Of a stretch of DNA of 38,057 nucleotides, positions 18,189 through 25,016 are shown one piece after another. The notes below the pieces were generated by a model. That model was not told where the DNA came from, did not search any database, and saw only the letters and a list, made by a program, of their open reading frames with translations. Position 1 is the stretch's first letter; each line of letters begins with the position of its first letter. The stretch comes from Myxococcales bacterium (lineage in GTDB: Bacteria > Myxococcota_A > UBA9042 > GCA-2863065): NCBI GenBank assembly GCA_018780435.1, contig JADMJS010000463.1, forward strand, positions 1 through 38,057, in the 5' to 3' direction. The position numbers and the translations under genes were made by a program.

Positions 18189-19526
18189 TCACGAAGGCGA
18201 CGCACCCGTGCTCGGGTTCACGTCCGAAGAAGGCCCGCGCCGGACCACGAGGTAGAGTACGATCCCGACGGCGACGGTCACAGCGCACCAGAGCGCCGCC
18301 ATCTGGTCCTCGGCGAGCGCAAGCGCCACCATCCACAGGAGCACGCCCCCCGCGACGATGGGCGTGAGGGGGTAGAGCGGCACGCGGTAGGGACGCGCGA
18401 GCCCCGGCTCCCGTATTCGGAGCACGACGAGACCAAGGACGGTCAAGGCCGAGGAGAGCGAGAGCAGGATGCCCATGAAGGTGAGGAGCTCGGCCAGACC
18501 GCTCCCGAAGAAGAGCAGCAGCGTGAGCACGGTCTGAAACCAGACCGCGTTCGCGGGCGCGCCCCGGGCGTTTCGGCGGGCCAGCCATGACAGACGAGGG
18601 AGCGGGGCCGCGGTCGCCGCGTAGACCCGAGGCCCCGCCATGATCCACGCCCCGATGGCTGAGATGTAGCCGAGGCCGATGATGACGGCCACGACGACGC
18701 GCCCCGTCGGGCCAAACGCCGCCTCGGCAGCCGCCGCGCCGATGTCTTTGCGACCCGCCAGGGCGCCATAAGGCGCCGCGAGGAGGAAGCCGAGGTTCAA
18801 GAGCAGATAGACGCCGGTGACGATGAGCGTCCCGAAGATGAGCGCTCGCGGCAGGTTACGCATCGGGTCCTTGACCTCGCCCGCCACGTATGCGGCGCCG
18901 TTCCAGCCGCTGTAGGCATACGCGACGAGGATGAAGGCCCCGCCGATCCCCGGCTGGCCGAGAGCGTCTCCGAAGCCGCGTGGGTCGTTAGCCCCCACAT
19001 GGGACCATGAGCCGTAGGTGACGAGCAGGAGGCCCATGACCACGAGGACGCCTATCTTCGGCAGCGTGAGCGCGTCTTGCGTCGTGGCGGCGCCAGAGAC
19101 GTCACGGGCATGGAGGATGGTGAGCGCGACAATGACCAGAAAGCCCAGCGACTTCGGGGGGATCCACGCCGGGAGCAGCGGCAGGAGGTACTCCTCGAGC
19201 GCGAGCCCTGCCGACGCGACCGGCCCCGCGAAGCCGACGACCAGGGAGACGACCGCGGCGACGAACCCGAGCGAAGGGTGATACATGCGGCCGATGAGTG
19301 TGGCGTCGGCGCCGTTCTCGGGGACCGCCGAGGAGAGCTCGGCGTAACAGAGCGCCCCTGAGAGCGCCACGATCCCGCCTACGCCCCAGAGAAGGAGCAC
19401 GAGCCACGTCGAGCCCACAGTGCCGAGGAGGAGCCCGGTCGCAGTGAAGATACCGGTCCCGATGATGTTGGCGACCACGAGCAGGGTCGCTGTGCGCAGC
19501 GCGAGTGTCCGGACCGGAGATTCCAT
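18189..19526 (-). CDS. APC-superfamily amino acid permease (445 aa)
   Basis: A polytopic inner-membrane protein with about 12 hydrophobic segments. The first, TLLVVANIIGTGIFTATGLLLG, carries the APC-family glycine signature (IGTGIF). SGWNGAAYVAGEVKDPMRNLPRAL matches the conserved GW...EVKDPxRNxPRA loop typical of LAT and related amino acid/polyamine transporters. The substrate cannot be told. The ATG at 19526 gives a natural N-terminus of about 12 residues before TM1; the Shine-Dalgarno is weak. It leads a probable two-gene unit with the TatT-like lipoprotein. A MITE-like element lies 33 bp upstream of the start and may carry or disturb its promoter. Confidence 0.9.
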   Translation of the reverse strand: MESPVRTLALRTATLLVVANIIGTGIFTATGLLLGTVGSTWLVLLLWGVGGIVALSGALCYAELSSAVPENGADATLIGRMYHPSLGFVAAVVSLVVGFAGPVASAGLALEEYLLPLLPAWIPPKSLGFLVIVALTILHARDVSGAATTQDALTLPKIGVLVVMGLLLVTYGSWSHVGANDPRGFGDALGQPGIGGAFILVAYAYSGWNGAAYVAGEVKDPMRNLPRALIFGTLIVTGVYLLLNLGFLLAAPYGALAGRKDIGAAAAEAAFGPTGRVVVAVIIGLGYISAIGAWIMAGPRVYAATAAPLPRLSWLARRNARGAPANAVWFQTVLTLLLFFGSGLAELLTFMGILLSLSSALTVLGLVVLRIREPGLARPYRVPLYPLTPIVAGGVLLWMVALALAEDQMAALWCAVTVAVGIVLYLVVRRGPSSDVNPSTGASPS

Positions 19527-19559
19527 CCGGCGAGACTACCCGAACGACGGCGGGACGCT

Positions 19560-19735
19560 AGGAGGGTGCTGATTTTCGGACCGAGCAGGCCGAAGCGATT
19601 CCCTGTGGAACAAGGAGGCTGTCGAGTGACGCCCTGAGTGTACCCAAGAGCTACGTGAGGACGTATCACAGACATCTGACGCCGCTCCCGTGCGGCAGCG
19701 CGAAGGCCGACGACGGGAGAAAAGCAACGCCTCCT
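19560..19735. mobile_element. MITE-like element, copy A (176 bp)
   Basis: It begins AGGAGGGTGCTGATTTTC and ends GAGAAAAGCAACGCCTCCT, imperfect terminal inverted repeats of about 18 bp. A second copy lies at 27415-27592, roughly 85% identical by eye, including a 24-nt identical block (CAAGGAGGCTGTCGAGTGAC...) and an identical CGACGGGAGAAAAGC near the right end. There is no internal transposase. Sharing termini and intergenic placement with the other copy argues for a non-autonomous mobile or repetitive-palindrome family. Target-site duplications were not evident. Confidence 0.75.
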
Positions 19736-19921
19736 TGGGGGGCGGGTGCGGGGGCGGCCCCGGGGAGCGAACCGGCGGCCTACCCCTTCGATTGCGAGTC
19801 GCGCTGAGGCACTTTCTGCGTTACCGTGCCGCGAGTCTGGAATCCGCCGTCATGAGATCATGCGCCGTCATGGTCGAACGCGGACCGGCTGACACGTCGC
19901 CCCAAGACCGAACGGTCCACC

Positions 19922-19927
19922 GAGGAG
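19922..19927 (+). promoter_or_regulatory. Shine-Dalgarno (GAGGAG) of the amphi-Trp gene
   Basis: GAGGAG lies 6 nt before ATG 19934, ideal spacing, which fixes the start of the first gene of the plus-strand cluster. Confidence 0.7.
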
Positions 19928-19933
19928 CCCGAC

Positions 19934-20644
19934 ATGCAAGAACCGAGCGAGACGTCGACCAATCCCACCACCGGCAGCCCGAGCGCCCCGGCCGCCCGAG
20001 CGCCGCGCAAGCGCACCCCGCGTAAGGCAGCCGCCCCAAAGGACAGCGGCTCGCCTTCCGCGGACGCCGCCGCCAAGCCGCCTCCCCGTTCCCGACGTCG
20101 GACGTCGTCTGCCGCGGCGCCCCAGGGCACGGCGCCCCAGGGCACGGCGCCCCAGGGCACGGCACCCCAGGGCACGGCGCTCAGTTCCGCCGTGGCCAAG
20201 AAGGTGCGCCCCCCGCGAAAGCGGGCACCGAAGGCGGCTCCCCCGGCCCCCGTCGAGCCGGACTCGTCGGTCGAAGATCTGTCGTCTCGCCGGAAGGCCA
20301 AAGTCGGCGTCGAGGGTGAGCTCACGCGCGCCCAAGCGGCGGCCGCGCTACGGGCGCTCGCCGACGGCCTCGAGAGCGGCAATATCGCCACCAAGGGCGA
20401 CGAATCGCGGCTCAGCCTGGGCGTCCCCGACGCGCTCACCTTTGAGCTGAACCTCAAGAAGCGCGGCCGTCGCGCTCGGCTGTCCTTCGAGCTTAAGTGG
20501 CGAAACGCGAAGGAGGAGGCGCCGGAGTCGGCGTCCAAAGAGGCCGACGAGAAGGCCTCTCGGACCGAGAAGAAGGCCAAGAAAGCGGCCCGGCAAGCCG
20601 AGCGGGCGAGCGCTGCGGGCGACGACGGTCCCGACGAGGACTGA
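19934..20644 (+). CDS. Amphi-Trp domain protein, GAK-system type (236 aa)
   Basis: The N-terminal 120 residues are disordered and rich in Lys, Arg, Pro, Ala and Ser, including four tandem APQGT pentapeptides. Residues about 129-189 match the amphi-Trp domain pattern: a helix (ELTRAQAAAALRALADGLES) followed by alternating polar/hydrophobic beta strands (LTFELNLKKRGRRARLSFELKW) ending in the signature Trp189. The tail is a charged Lys/Glu/Ala-rich segment, possibly a helix. The amphi-Trp domain is known from comparative genomics, often beside a CofD-like protein, an ATP-grasp enzyme and an HPr-kinase-like protein (the 'GAK system'); its biochemical role is not known to me. Only 3 nt separate it from the CofD-like gene, so the two are surely co-translated. 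The basic N-terminus could bind nucleic acid or another polyanion (inference). Confidence 0.85.
   Translation: MQEPSETSTNPTTGSPSAPAARAPRKRTPRKAAAPKDSGSPSADAAAKPPPRSRRRTSSAAAPQGTAPQGTAPQGTAPQGTALSSAVAKKVRPPRKRAPKAAPPAPVEPDSSVEDLSSRRKAKVGVEGELTRAQAAAALRALADGLESGNIATKGDESRLSLGVPDALTFELNLKKRGRRARLSFELKWRNAKEEAPESASKEADEKASRTEKKAKKAARQAERASAAGDDGPDED
20117..20176 (+). repeat. 15-bp coding tandem repeat x4 (APQGT)
   Basis: Four near-perfect copies of GCGCCCCAGGGCACG (one synonymous change, GCA for GCG, in copy 4) encode (APQGT)4 in the disordered N-terminal region of the amphi-Trp protein. The multiple-of-three unit allows length change without frameshift. Confidence 0.9.
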
Positions 20645-20647
20645 CGT

Positions 20648-21970
20648 ATGACCGCCCGAATCGTTCGGGAGGGTCGAATCCCCGACCCGGTTCGGGTGGC
20701 GCGTGCCCTTCGGGCCCCCGAGCTCGGCCCCTGCCTTCTCTTTCTGAGTGGTGGAAGCGCGCTGAGGCAGACCGCGCGCGTCATGAAGCGGCATACTCAC
20801 AACACCGTCCACCTCGTCACGCCCTTCGACTCCGGCGGCAGCTCGGCCATCCTGCGGGACAGCTTTGGGATGCTCGCCGTCGGAGACCTGCGCAATCGGA
20901 TCGTCGCGCTCGCCGACGAGACCGTGCGCGGCAACCCGGCGACCTACGAGTTCTTCTCCTATCGGCTCGCCGAGCACGGCACCCCGATGGCGCTGCAGGA
21001 CGAGCTGCTCGCCATGATCGACGGCCACCACCCACTCACCGTGGCGATCGAACTCCCCCTCCAGCGGCTCATCCGGAGCTACCTTCGGGTCTTCGCAGCC
21101 CGGACGGGCCTCCTCCCCCTCGCGGGTAGCCTCGAGTCCATCGCGCTCCCCCGACCGGCGGCGGCGTCGACCGCGCCCTTCGATCTTCGCGGGGCGAGTA
21201 TCGGCAACCTGCTCCTCGCGGGCGGGTGGCTCGTCCATGATGGCGACATGGACGCCGTCAGCTACCTCTTCTCCCGTATCGTGGAAGCACGGGGCACCGT
21301 GGTCCCAACGGTCGACCGCAGCCTGCACCTCGCCGTCGCACTCGAGGACGGTCGTGTGGTGGTCGGGCAGCACCGGATCACGGGCAAGCAGGGCCCCCCT
21401 CTCGAGTCGCCGATCCGTCGACTGTGGCTCACGTCGTCGCTCGACAGCGAGGAGAGCGTCGTGTGCCATGCCTCGGACAAGGTCACGGGACTCATCACGT
21501 CCGCCGACGTCGTCGTCTATCCCCCTGGGAGCTTCTACACGAGCGTCATCGCGAACCTCACTCCCCTCGGGATCGGCGGCGCTATCGCCGCAGCGACGGT
21601 CCCCAAAGTGTATGTGCCGAACATCGGCCTCGACACCGAACAGCTCGGGATGACGCTTCAGAGTGCCGTCCAGGCGATCGTGCTGAAGGCCCACGCCAGC
21701 GCGGGTCGTGATGGCACGCCGACCCCAACAGACTACGTGACCCACGTCCTCTTCGATCCCAAGGCGACACCTGCCGCTGCCCTCGATCTCGATGCGGTCA
21801 CGGCGATGGGGATTGAGCTCGTGCCAACGTCACTGCTGGCGACCTCACTGCTGGCGACCTCACTGCTGGCGACCTCGCTGCCCGGTCCAGGGTCCGAGCC
21901 GGACCCGGCGGTCGCGCCCGAGCGACACTGCCCGCAGAAGCTCACCGCCGCCCTCTTATCCTTCGCCTGA
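20648..21970 (+). CDS. CofD/YvcK-like protein, GAK-system type (440 aa)
   Basis: Related to the CofD/YvcK fold. GGSALRQ (from residue 35), TPFDSGGSSAILRDSFGM (58-75) and VGDLRNRIVALAD (78-90) parallel the YvcK core DDGGSSGRLR...GMLPPGDIRN. DVVVYPPGSFYTSVIANLTP (about 288-307) matches the family GPGSLYTSVxPNL block. CofD transfers lactyl-phosphate to Fo in F420 synthesis, whereas YvcK binds UDP-sugars and influences cell-wall metabolism. This GAK-type branch has unknown activity, and no other F420 genes are present here. The C-terminus carries (TSLLA)3 and an extra Pro-rich tail. Its ATG is 3 nt after the amphi-Trp stop with GAGGA upstream, and mpl follows after 32 bp. By context a UDP-sugar or muropeptide-related ligand is plausible. 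Confidence 0.85.
   Translation: MTARIVREGRIPDPVRVARALRAPELGPCLLFLSGGSALRQTARVMKRHTHNTVHLVTPFDSGGSSAILRDSFGMLAVGDLRNRIVALADETVRGNPATYEFFSYRLAEHGTPMALQDELLAMIDGHHPLTVAIELPLQRLIRSYLRVFAARTGLLPLAGSLESIALPRPAAASTAPFDLRGASIGNLLLAGGWLVHDGDMDAVSYLFSRIVEARGTVVPTVDRSLHLAVALEDGRVVVGQHRITGKQGPPLESPIRRLWLTSSLDSEESVVCHASDKVTGLITSADVVVYPPGSFYTSVIANLTPLGIGGAIAAATVPKVYVPNIGLDTEQLGMTLQSAVQAIVLKAHASAGRDGTPTPTDYVTHVLFDPKATPAAALDLDAVTAMGIELVPTSLLATSLLATSLLATSLPGPGSEPDPAVAPERHCPQKLTAALLSFA
21827..21880 (+). repeat. 15-bp coding tandem repeat x3.6 (TSLLA)
   Basis: Units ACGTCACTGCTGGCG, then ACCTCACTGCTGGCG twice, then a partial ACCTCGCTG encode TSLLA-TSLLA-TSLLA-TSL near the C-terminus of the CofD-like protein. 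Like the repeat in the gene before it, the unit is 15 bp and in frame. Confidence 0.9.
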
Positions 21971-21990
21971 CGACGCCCTCGAGACCGCTC

Positions 21991-22005
21991 CGGAGCACGC
22001 CCTTG
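21991..22005 (+). promoter_or_regulatory. Ribosome binding site with TTG start of mpl
   Basis: CGGAG at 21991-21995 sits 7 nt before TTG 22003-22005. The rare start codon should lower mpl translation relative to the two upstream genes. Confidence 0.6.
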
Positions 22006-23487
22006 AACGACCGCTACGACCTCGACACCCTGACGAACGCCAAGCGTATTCACATCCTCGGGATCGCGGGGACGGCGATGGGGACCTTCGCCGGCATGCT
22101 CAAGGCGCGCGGCCTCGAGGTGCGCGGCTCGGACGCCGCGGCCTACCCGCCGATGAGCGATCAGCTCGCTATTCAGGGCATCCCGCTGATGCTCGGCTAC
22201 GCGCCCGAGAACCTGGACTGGGGACCCGACTTCGTCATCGTCGGCAACGTCATCCGCCAGGTGAACCCCGAAGCCACCGCCATGCGAGACCGCGGCCTTC
22301 CACACGCGTCCTTTCCCGAAGCCTTCGGCCACCTCTTCCTGAACGACCGCCGCCCCATCGTCATCACGGGGACTCACGGCAAGACGACCACCACGAGCCT
22401 CATCGCGTGGCTCCTCGAACACGGCGGGGCGAGGCCCGGGCTCTTCGTCGGCGGTGTCCCGCTGAACTTCGGACGGAGCTTCCGCCTGGGTGACGGGACG
22501 CCCTTCGTGGTCGAAGGCGACGAATACGACACCGCCTACTTCGACAAGGCCCCGAAGTTCCTGCACTACGCGCCGCAGGTCGGTGTCATTACGAACATCG
22601 AGTTCGATCACGCCGACATCTTCGCCAATGTCGAGGTCATCGAGGGGTGGTTCGAGCGCTTCGCCCGGCTGCTCCCGCCCGGAGGGCGCCTCGTCGTTCA
22701 CGGCGCGGAGGCGAGGGCCCGCCGCGCCGCCGCCGCTGCCTTGTGTCCGGTTGAGACGTACGGACGCGGCGCTGCGCTGCGGGCGGCCGGGCTCGACGCT
22801 CCGAATTGGCGCGCCGAAGACGTGTCACTGGACAGCGACGGCGCGACCTTCCACCTGTGGCAGGGCGACCGTGATCACGGGGTCTTCCAGAGCCCCCTCC
22901 CAGGTTTGCACAATGTCGACAACACGATCGCCGCGCTCGCTGTGGTCCTTGGGGACGGGATTCCACCGGAGACCGCACGCCAGGGTCTCGCTCTTTTCAA
23001 GAGCGTAAAGAAACGTCAAGAGATCAAGGGCATCGTTCACGGTGTCACGGTCATCGACGATTTCGCCCACCACCCGACAGCGGTTCGAGAGACAGTGTCC
23101 GCCATCGCGGCGCGGCACGTGAGGCAGCCGGGTGCGCGCCTCTTCTGCTGCTTCGAAGTGGAGTCCAACACCTCACGTCGGCGCGTATTTCAGGACGACT
23201 ATGCGCCTGCGTTTGCCGGCGCGAGCGCCGTCCTCTTCTGTAAGCCACTGGACAAGCCCGACAACCTGCCCGAAGAGGCCCGTCTGCAGCTCCCGGAGGT
23301 CGTCCGCTCCCTGGAGGCGATGGGCATCGAATCGCACCTCATACCCGAGGTCGACGACATCATCGCGTGGCTCGTCCCCCGCCTCCGCGACGGGGACGTG
23401 GTCCTGGGCATGAGCGGGCGCCACTTCCACGGATTTCACGATCGACTGCTGGCCGCTCTCAAAGCGCGTGACATGGCACGCCCGTAG
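22003..23487 (+). CDS. mpl: UDP-N-acetylmuramate:L-alanyl-gamma-D-glutamyl-meso-diaminopimelate ligase (Mpl), 494 aa
   Basis: It ligates recycled murein tripeptide (or tetra/pentapeptide) to UDP-MurNAc in the cytosol. It is a Mur-ligase-family protein: N-terminal Rossmann start IHILGIAGTAMGTFAG, ATP P-loop GTHGKTTTTS (from residue 123), VEGDEYDTAYFDKAPKFLHY, which is the Mpl rather than MurC version, the carboxylate/ribose motif HNVDNTIAALA, and the C-terminal Mpl-like FEVESNTSRRRVFQDDYAPA and MSGRHFHGFHDRLL. Length is slightly above the usual 450-460. Initiation is at a TTG with CGGAG 7 nt upstream; no better start exists nearby. It is third in the amphi-Trp/CofD-like cluster, so peptidoglycan recycling is the one recognised pathway in that unit. 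Confidence 0.92.
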   Translation: MNDRYDLDTLTNAKRIHILGIAGTAMGTFAGMLKARGLEVRGSDAAAYPPMSDQLAIQGIPLMLGYAPENLDWGPDFVIVGNVIRQVNPEATAMRDRGLPHASFPEAFGHLFLNDRRPIVITGTHGKTTTTSLIAWLLEHGGARPGLFVGGVPLNFGRSFRLGDGTPFVVEGDEYDTAYFDKAPKFLHYAPQVGVITNIEFDHADIFANVEVIEGWFERFARLLPPGGRLVVHGAEARARRAAAAALCPVETYGRGAALRAAGLDAPNWRAEDVSLDSDGATFHLWQGDRDHGVFQSPLPGLHNVDNTIAALAVVLGDGIPPETARQGLALFKSVKKRQEIKGIVHGVTVIDDFAHHPTAVRETVSAIAARHVRQPGARLFCCFEVESNTSRRRVFQDDYAPAFAGASAVLFCKPLDKPDNLPEEARLQLPEVVRSLEAMGIESHLIPEVDDIIAWLVPRLRDGDVVLGMSGRHFHGFHDRLLAALKARDMARP

Positions 23488-23523
23488 CGTCCCAACCCAC
23501 TGAAATCAAAGAAACTATTTCCA

Positions 23524-23553
23524 TTGACTTCCAACTATTGGGGGCGCTACTCT
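23524..23553 (+). promoter_or_regulatory. Sigma70-like promoter of the 61-aa gene
   Basis: TTGACT (23524-23529) and TACTCT (23548-23553) are spaced 18 nt apart within an AT-rich pocket (23500-23540) that stands out from the GC-rich surroundings. A transcript would start near 23560, about 34 nt before the ATG at 23594. This is the clearest housekeeping-type promoter I see in the window. Confidence 0.5.
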
Positions 23554-23584
23554 GCCGCATCCTTGGGGGCCGTCCTGAGCATTT

Positions 23585-23589
23585 GGAGG
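23585..23589 (+). promoter_or_regulatory. Shine-Dalgarno (GGAGG) choosing ATG 23594
   Basis: GGAGG followed by GGTG then ATG gives 4 nt spacing to ATG 23594 but only 1 nt to the in-frame GTG at 23591, so the ATG is preferred. Confidence 0.6.
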
Positions 23590-23593
23590 GGTG

Positions 23594-23779
23594 ATGTCGC
23601 GACCAGCTGCAAAGAAGAAGATCGCCGAAGTCTTCAACTGTAAGTTCCTGAACTCGGACGTGAACGTGGTCAACTGCGTCGACGGCTACGTCAATGCCAA
23701 CTCCCTCAACGTCAAGCACTCCCCGTGCTTCAAGTGCTCGATCGGACTCAAAGTCCGCATGCAGTTCGCCGCCCAATAA
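23594..23779 (+). CDS. Small four-cysteine protein of unknown function (61 aa)
   Basis: The sequence starts MSRPAAKKKIAEVFNC, with a basic helix-like N-terminus. A Val/Asn-rich stretch (NSDVNVVNCVDGYVNANSL) with alternating pattern follows, then a PCFKC pair. Cysteines are at 16, 28, 45 and 48 (C-x11-C-x16-C-x2-C), so it could bind a metal or form disulfides; there is no signal peptide. It has a strong Shine-Dalgarno and its own sigma70-like promoter, which supports a real, perhaps highly expressed gene despite its size. It follows mpl on the same strand by about 100 bp but is probably an independent unit. I recognise no family. A ribosomally made modified-peptide precursor is possible but unsupported, as no maturation enzyme is near. 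Confidence 0.6.
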   Translation: MSRPAAKKKIAEVFNCKFLNSDVNVVNCVDGYVNANSLNVKHSPCFKCSIGLKVRMQFAAQ

Positions 23780-23827
23780 CCCTCACCCACCCCAGTACGG
23801 TCGGCTGACTCCACTCGATCTGGAGGC

Positions 23828-23867
23828 CGCCATCGCATCTCCGGTCCCGCGCAGAGCCGCGATGGCG
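23828..23867. terminator. Possible hairpin between convergent genes
   Basis: CGCCATCGC (23828-23836) and GCGATGGCG (23859-23867) form a 9-bp perfect stem with a 22-nt loop, 49 nt after the stop of the small gene and before the convergent membrane-protein gene. No T-tract follows on either strand, so intrinsic termination is uncertain. Confidence 0.3.
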
Positions 23868-23951
23868 TGGTGAAGCGGTATCGTACTACGCGACCATCGC
23901 CCCCATCCCCACTTTGCGTCTTGGCGCCTTGGCGCGAGCCCCCCGGCGGGC

Positions 23952-25016
23952 TCACCGCCGACGCGGCGTCACCGCGATGACGGCGAGCATCATCGCCGGC
24001 ATGGACACGGCGATGACGTGCGTCGGGAGTGTCACTTTGGCGATCGAATCCAGGAGCCGATCGATCTGCCCGGCGTCACCGGCGACCGCGATGGCGGGGA
24101 TGTCGAGGAAGAACGCCTTGTAGATGTTGGCACATACATAGAGGACCGCGAGGAACTGCGCGCACACGAAGGCCGAGATGGCGCGCGGGCGCGGCCGGGT
24201 GATCGCCTTGCCGAAGAGCGCGACGAGGCCCATCAGCACACTCAGGGAGATGACCGGCGCGGTCCAGAAGGTGCCGTTCACGAGGCTGCCCCAGTAGAGC
24301 TCCGAGGCCACCATCAACGCGACCGAGCCACGTGTCACGGCGACGTCGCGCGAGGGAGCCCGAGCGATGATGACGGCGAGCAGGAGCCAGAGGGCCAGGA
24401 AGAGGACCTGCCCTCCGAGCCAGTAACGCCACGACCCGAGGGCGCCGATGGTCCCAATCGCGAGCCCGACCCCGAGGGCGCGTCGCGATCGTGCGACCGC
24501 GGCGGCGGTCCACGGCGCAGCGACGACAAGCGCGACGAGCGCGAGGATAGCCAGGTACGTCGGTAACGACTCTACGACCAGCGCGCGAGCGGTCCCCGGC
24601 GCCGCGAGCCGGCCGTTCAGGTCGTCGAACGCGGCGGAGAGCGGCGCGCCCGGGCCACCGGCGGGGGCGTCGCACGGCAGGAGGACCGCGCTCGCCGAGA
24701 CCGAATAATCGCCCAGCAGATCGGGGACTTTGACGACGCGGGACGCCCACCGCGTCTCGGCCTCTAAGGTGGTCATCTCAAGGGCGATGGGCCAAGCGCG
24801 CCGCTCGACGGTCGGCCCACCCCCGGTGGGCACGAAGTGCAGGACGGGCTCGGCCCGCACGCAACGTGCCTCGGGAGCGGCGAAGGTGATCGCGACCGGC
24901 ACGAAGACCCACTGCCCGGGCGAGGCGTGCGGCGGCAGGATGATCTCGGTCTCGGCTCGGCTGGTGATGGACCCGAGGAGGAGCACTGCTATGCCGGCTC
25001 GCGTGAGCCCGCTCAC
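23952..25016 (-). CDS. Polytopic membrane protein partnered with the LTA-synthase-like sulfatase (354 aa)
   Basis: It starts with GTG in the overlap GTGA shared with the stop of the sulfatase gene, so translation is coupled. The N-terminus VSGLTRAGIAVLLLGSITSRAETE looks like a signal peptide. Residues about 25-145 form a beta-rich extracytoplasmic domain with two Cys. The rest has about seven membrane segments, beginning LPTYLAILALVALVVAAPW. The late segment ANIYKAFFLDIPAIAVAGDAGQIDRLLDS vaguely resembles the region after the last TM of LtaS/OpgB-type proteins, where a small residue patch precedes the catalytic domain. That domain is encoded instead by the preceding gene. A longer open frame upstream is Arg-rich shadow of the sulfatase. 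Function is unknown; membrane partner or platform for the enzyme is an inference. Confidence 0.75.
   Translation of the reverse strand: MSGLTRAGIAVLLLGSITSRAETEIILPPHASPGQWVFVPVAITFAAPEARCVRAEPVLHFVPTGGGPTVERRAWPIALEMTTLEAETRWASRVVKVPDLLGDYSVSASAVLLPCDAPAGGPGAPLSAAFDDLNGRLAAPGTARALVVESLPTYLAILALVALVVAAPWTAAAVARSRRALGVGLAIGTIGALGSWRYWLGGQVLFLALWLLLAVIIARAPSRDVAVTRGSVALMVASELYWGSLVNGTFWTAPVISLSVLMGLVALFGKAITRPRPRAISAFVCAQFLAVLYVCANIYKAFFLDIPAIAVAGDAGQIDRLLDSIAKVTLPTHVIAVSMPAMMLAVIAVTPRRR

Larger units (their letters stand above)
19527..19933. other. Divergent intergenic region (407 bp) containing a MITE-like element
   Basis: It separates the permease (minus) from the amphi-Trp gene (plus). The MITE-like copy fills 19560-19735. 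The rest is a G/C-rich tract (19736-19765) and about 170 bp in which GCCGTCAT occurs twice, around 19847 and 19865. No confident promoter hexamers were identified for the plus-strand cluster. Confidence 0.5.

Noticed and set aside
20648..21970. CofD (2-phospho-L-lactate transferase, F420 synthesis)
   Set aside because: The fold is shared, but the motifs follow the YvcK/GAK-type branch, no other F420 gene is near, and the amphi-Trp neighbour points to the GAK type.
22003..23487. MurC (UDP-MurNAc:L-Ala ligase)
   Set aside because: EYDTAYFDKxxKFLHY and the ESNTSRR/MSGRHFHGFHDRL segments are the Mpl versions of the Mur-ligase motifs.
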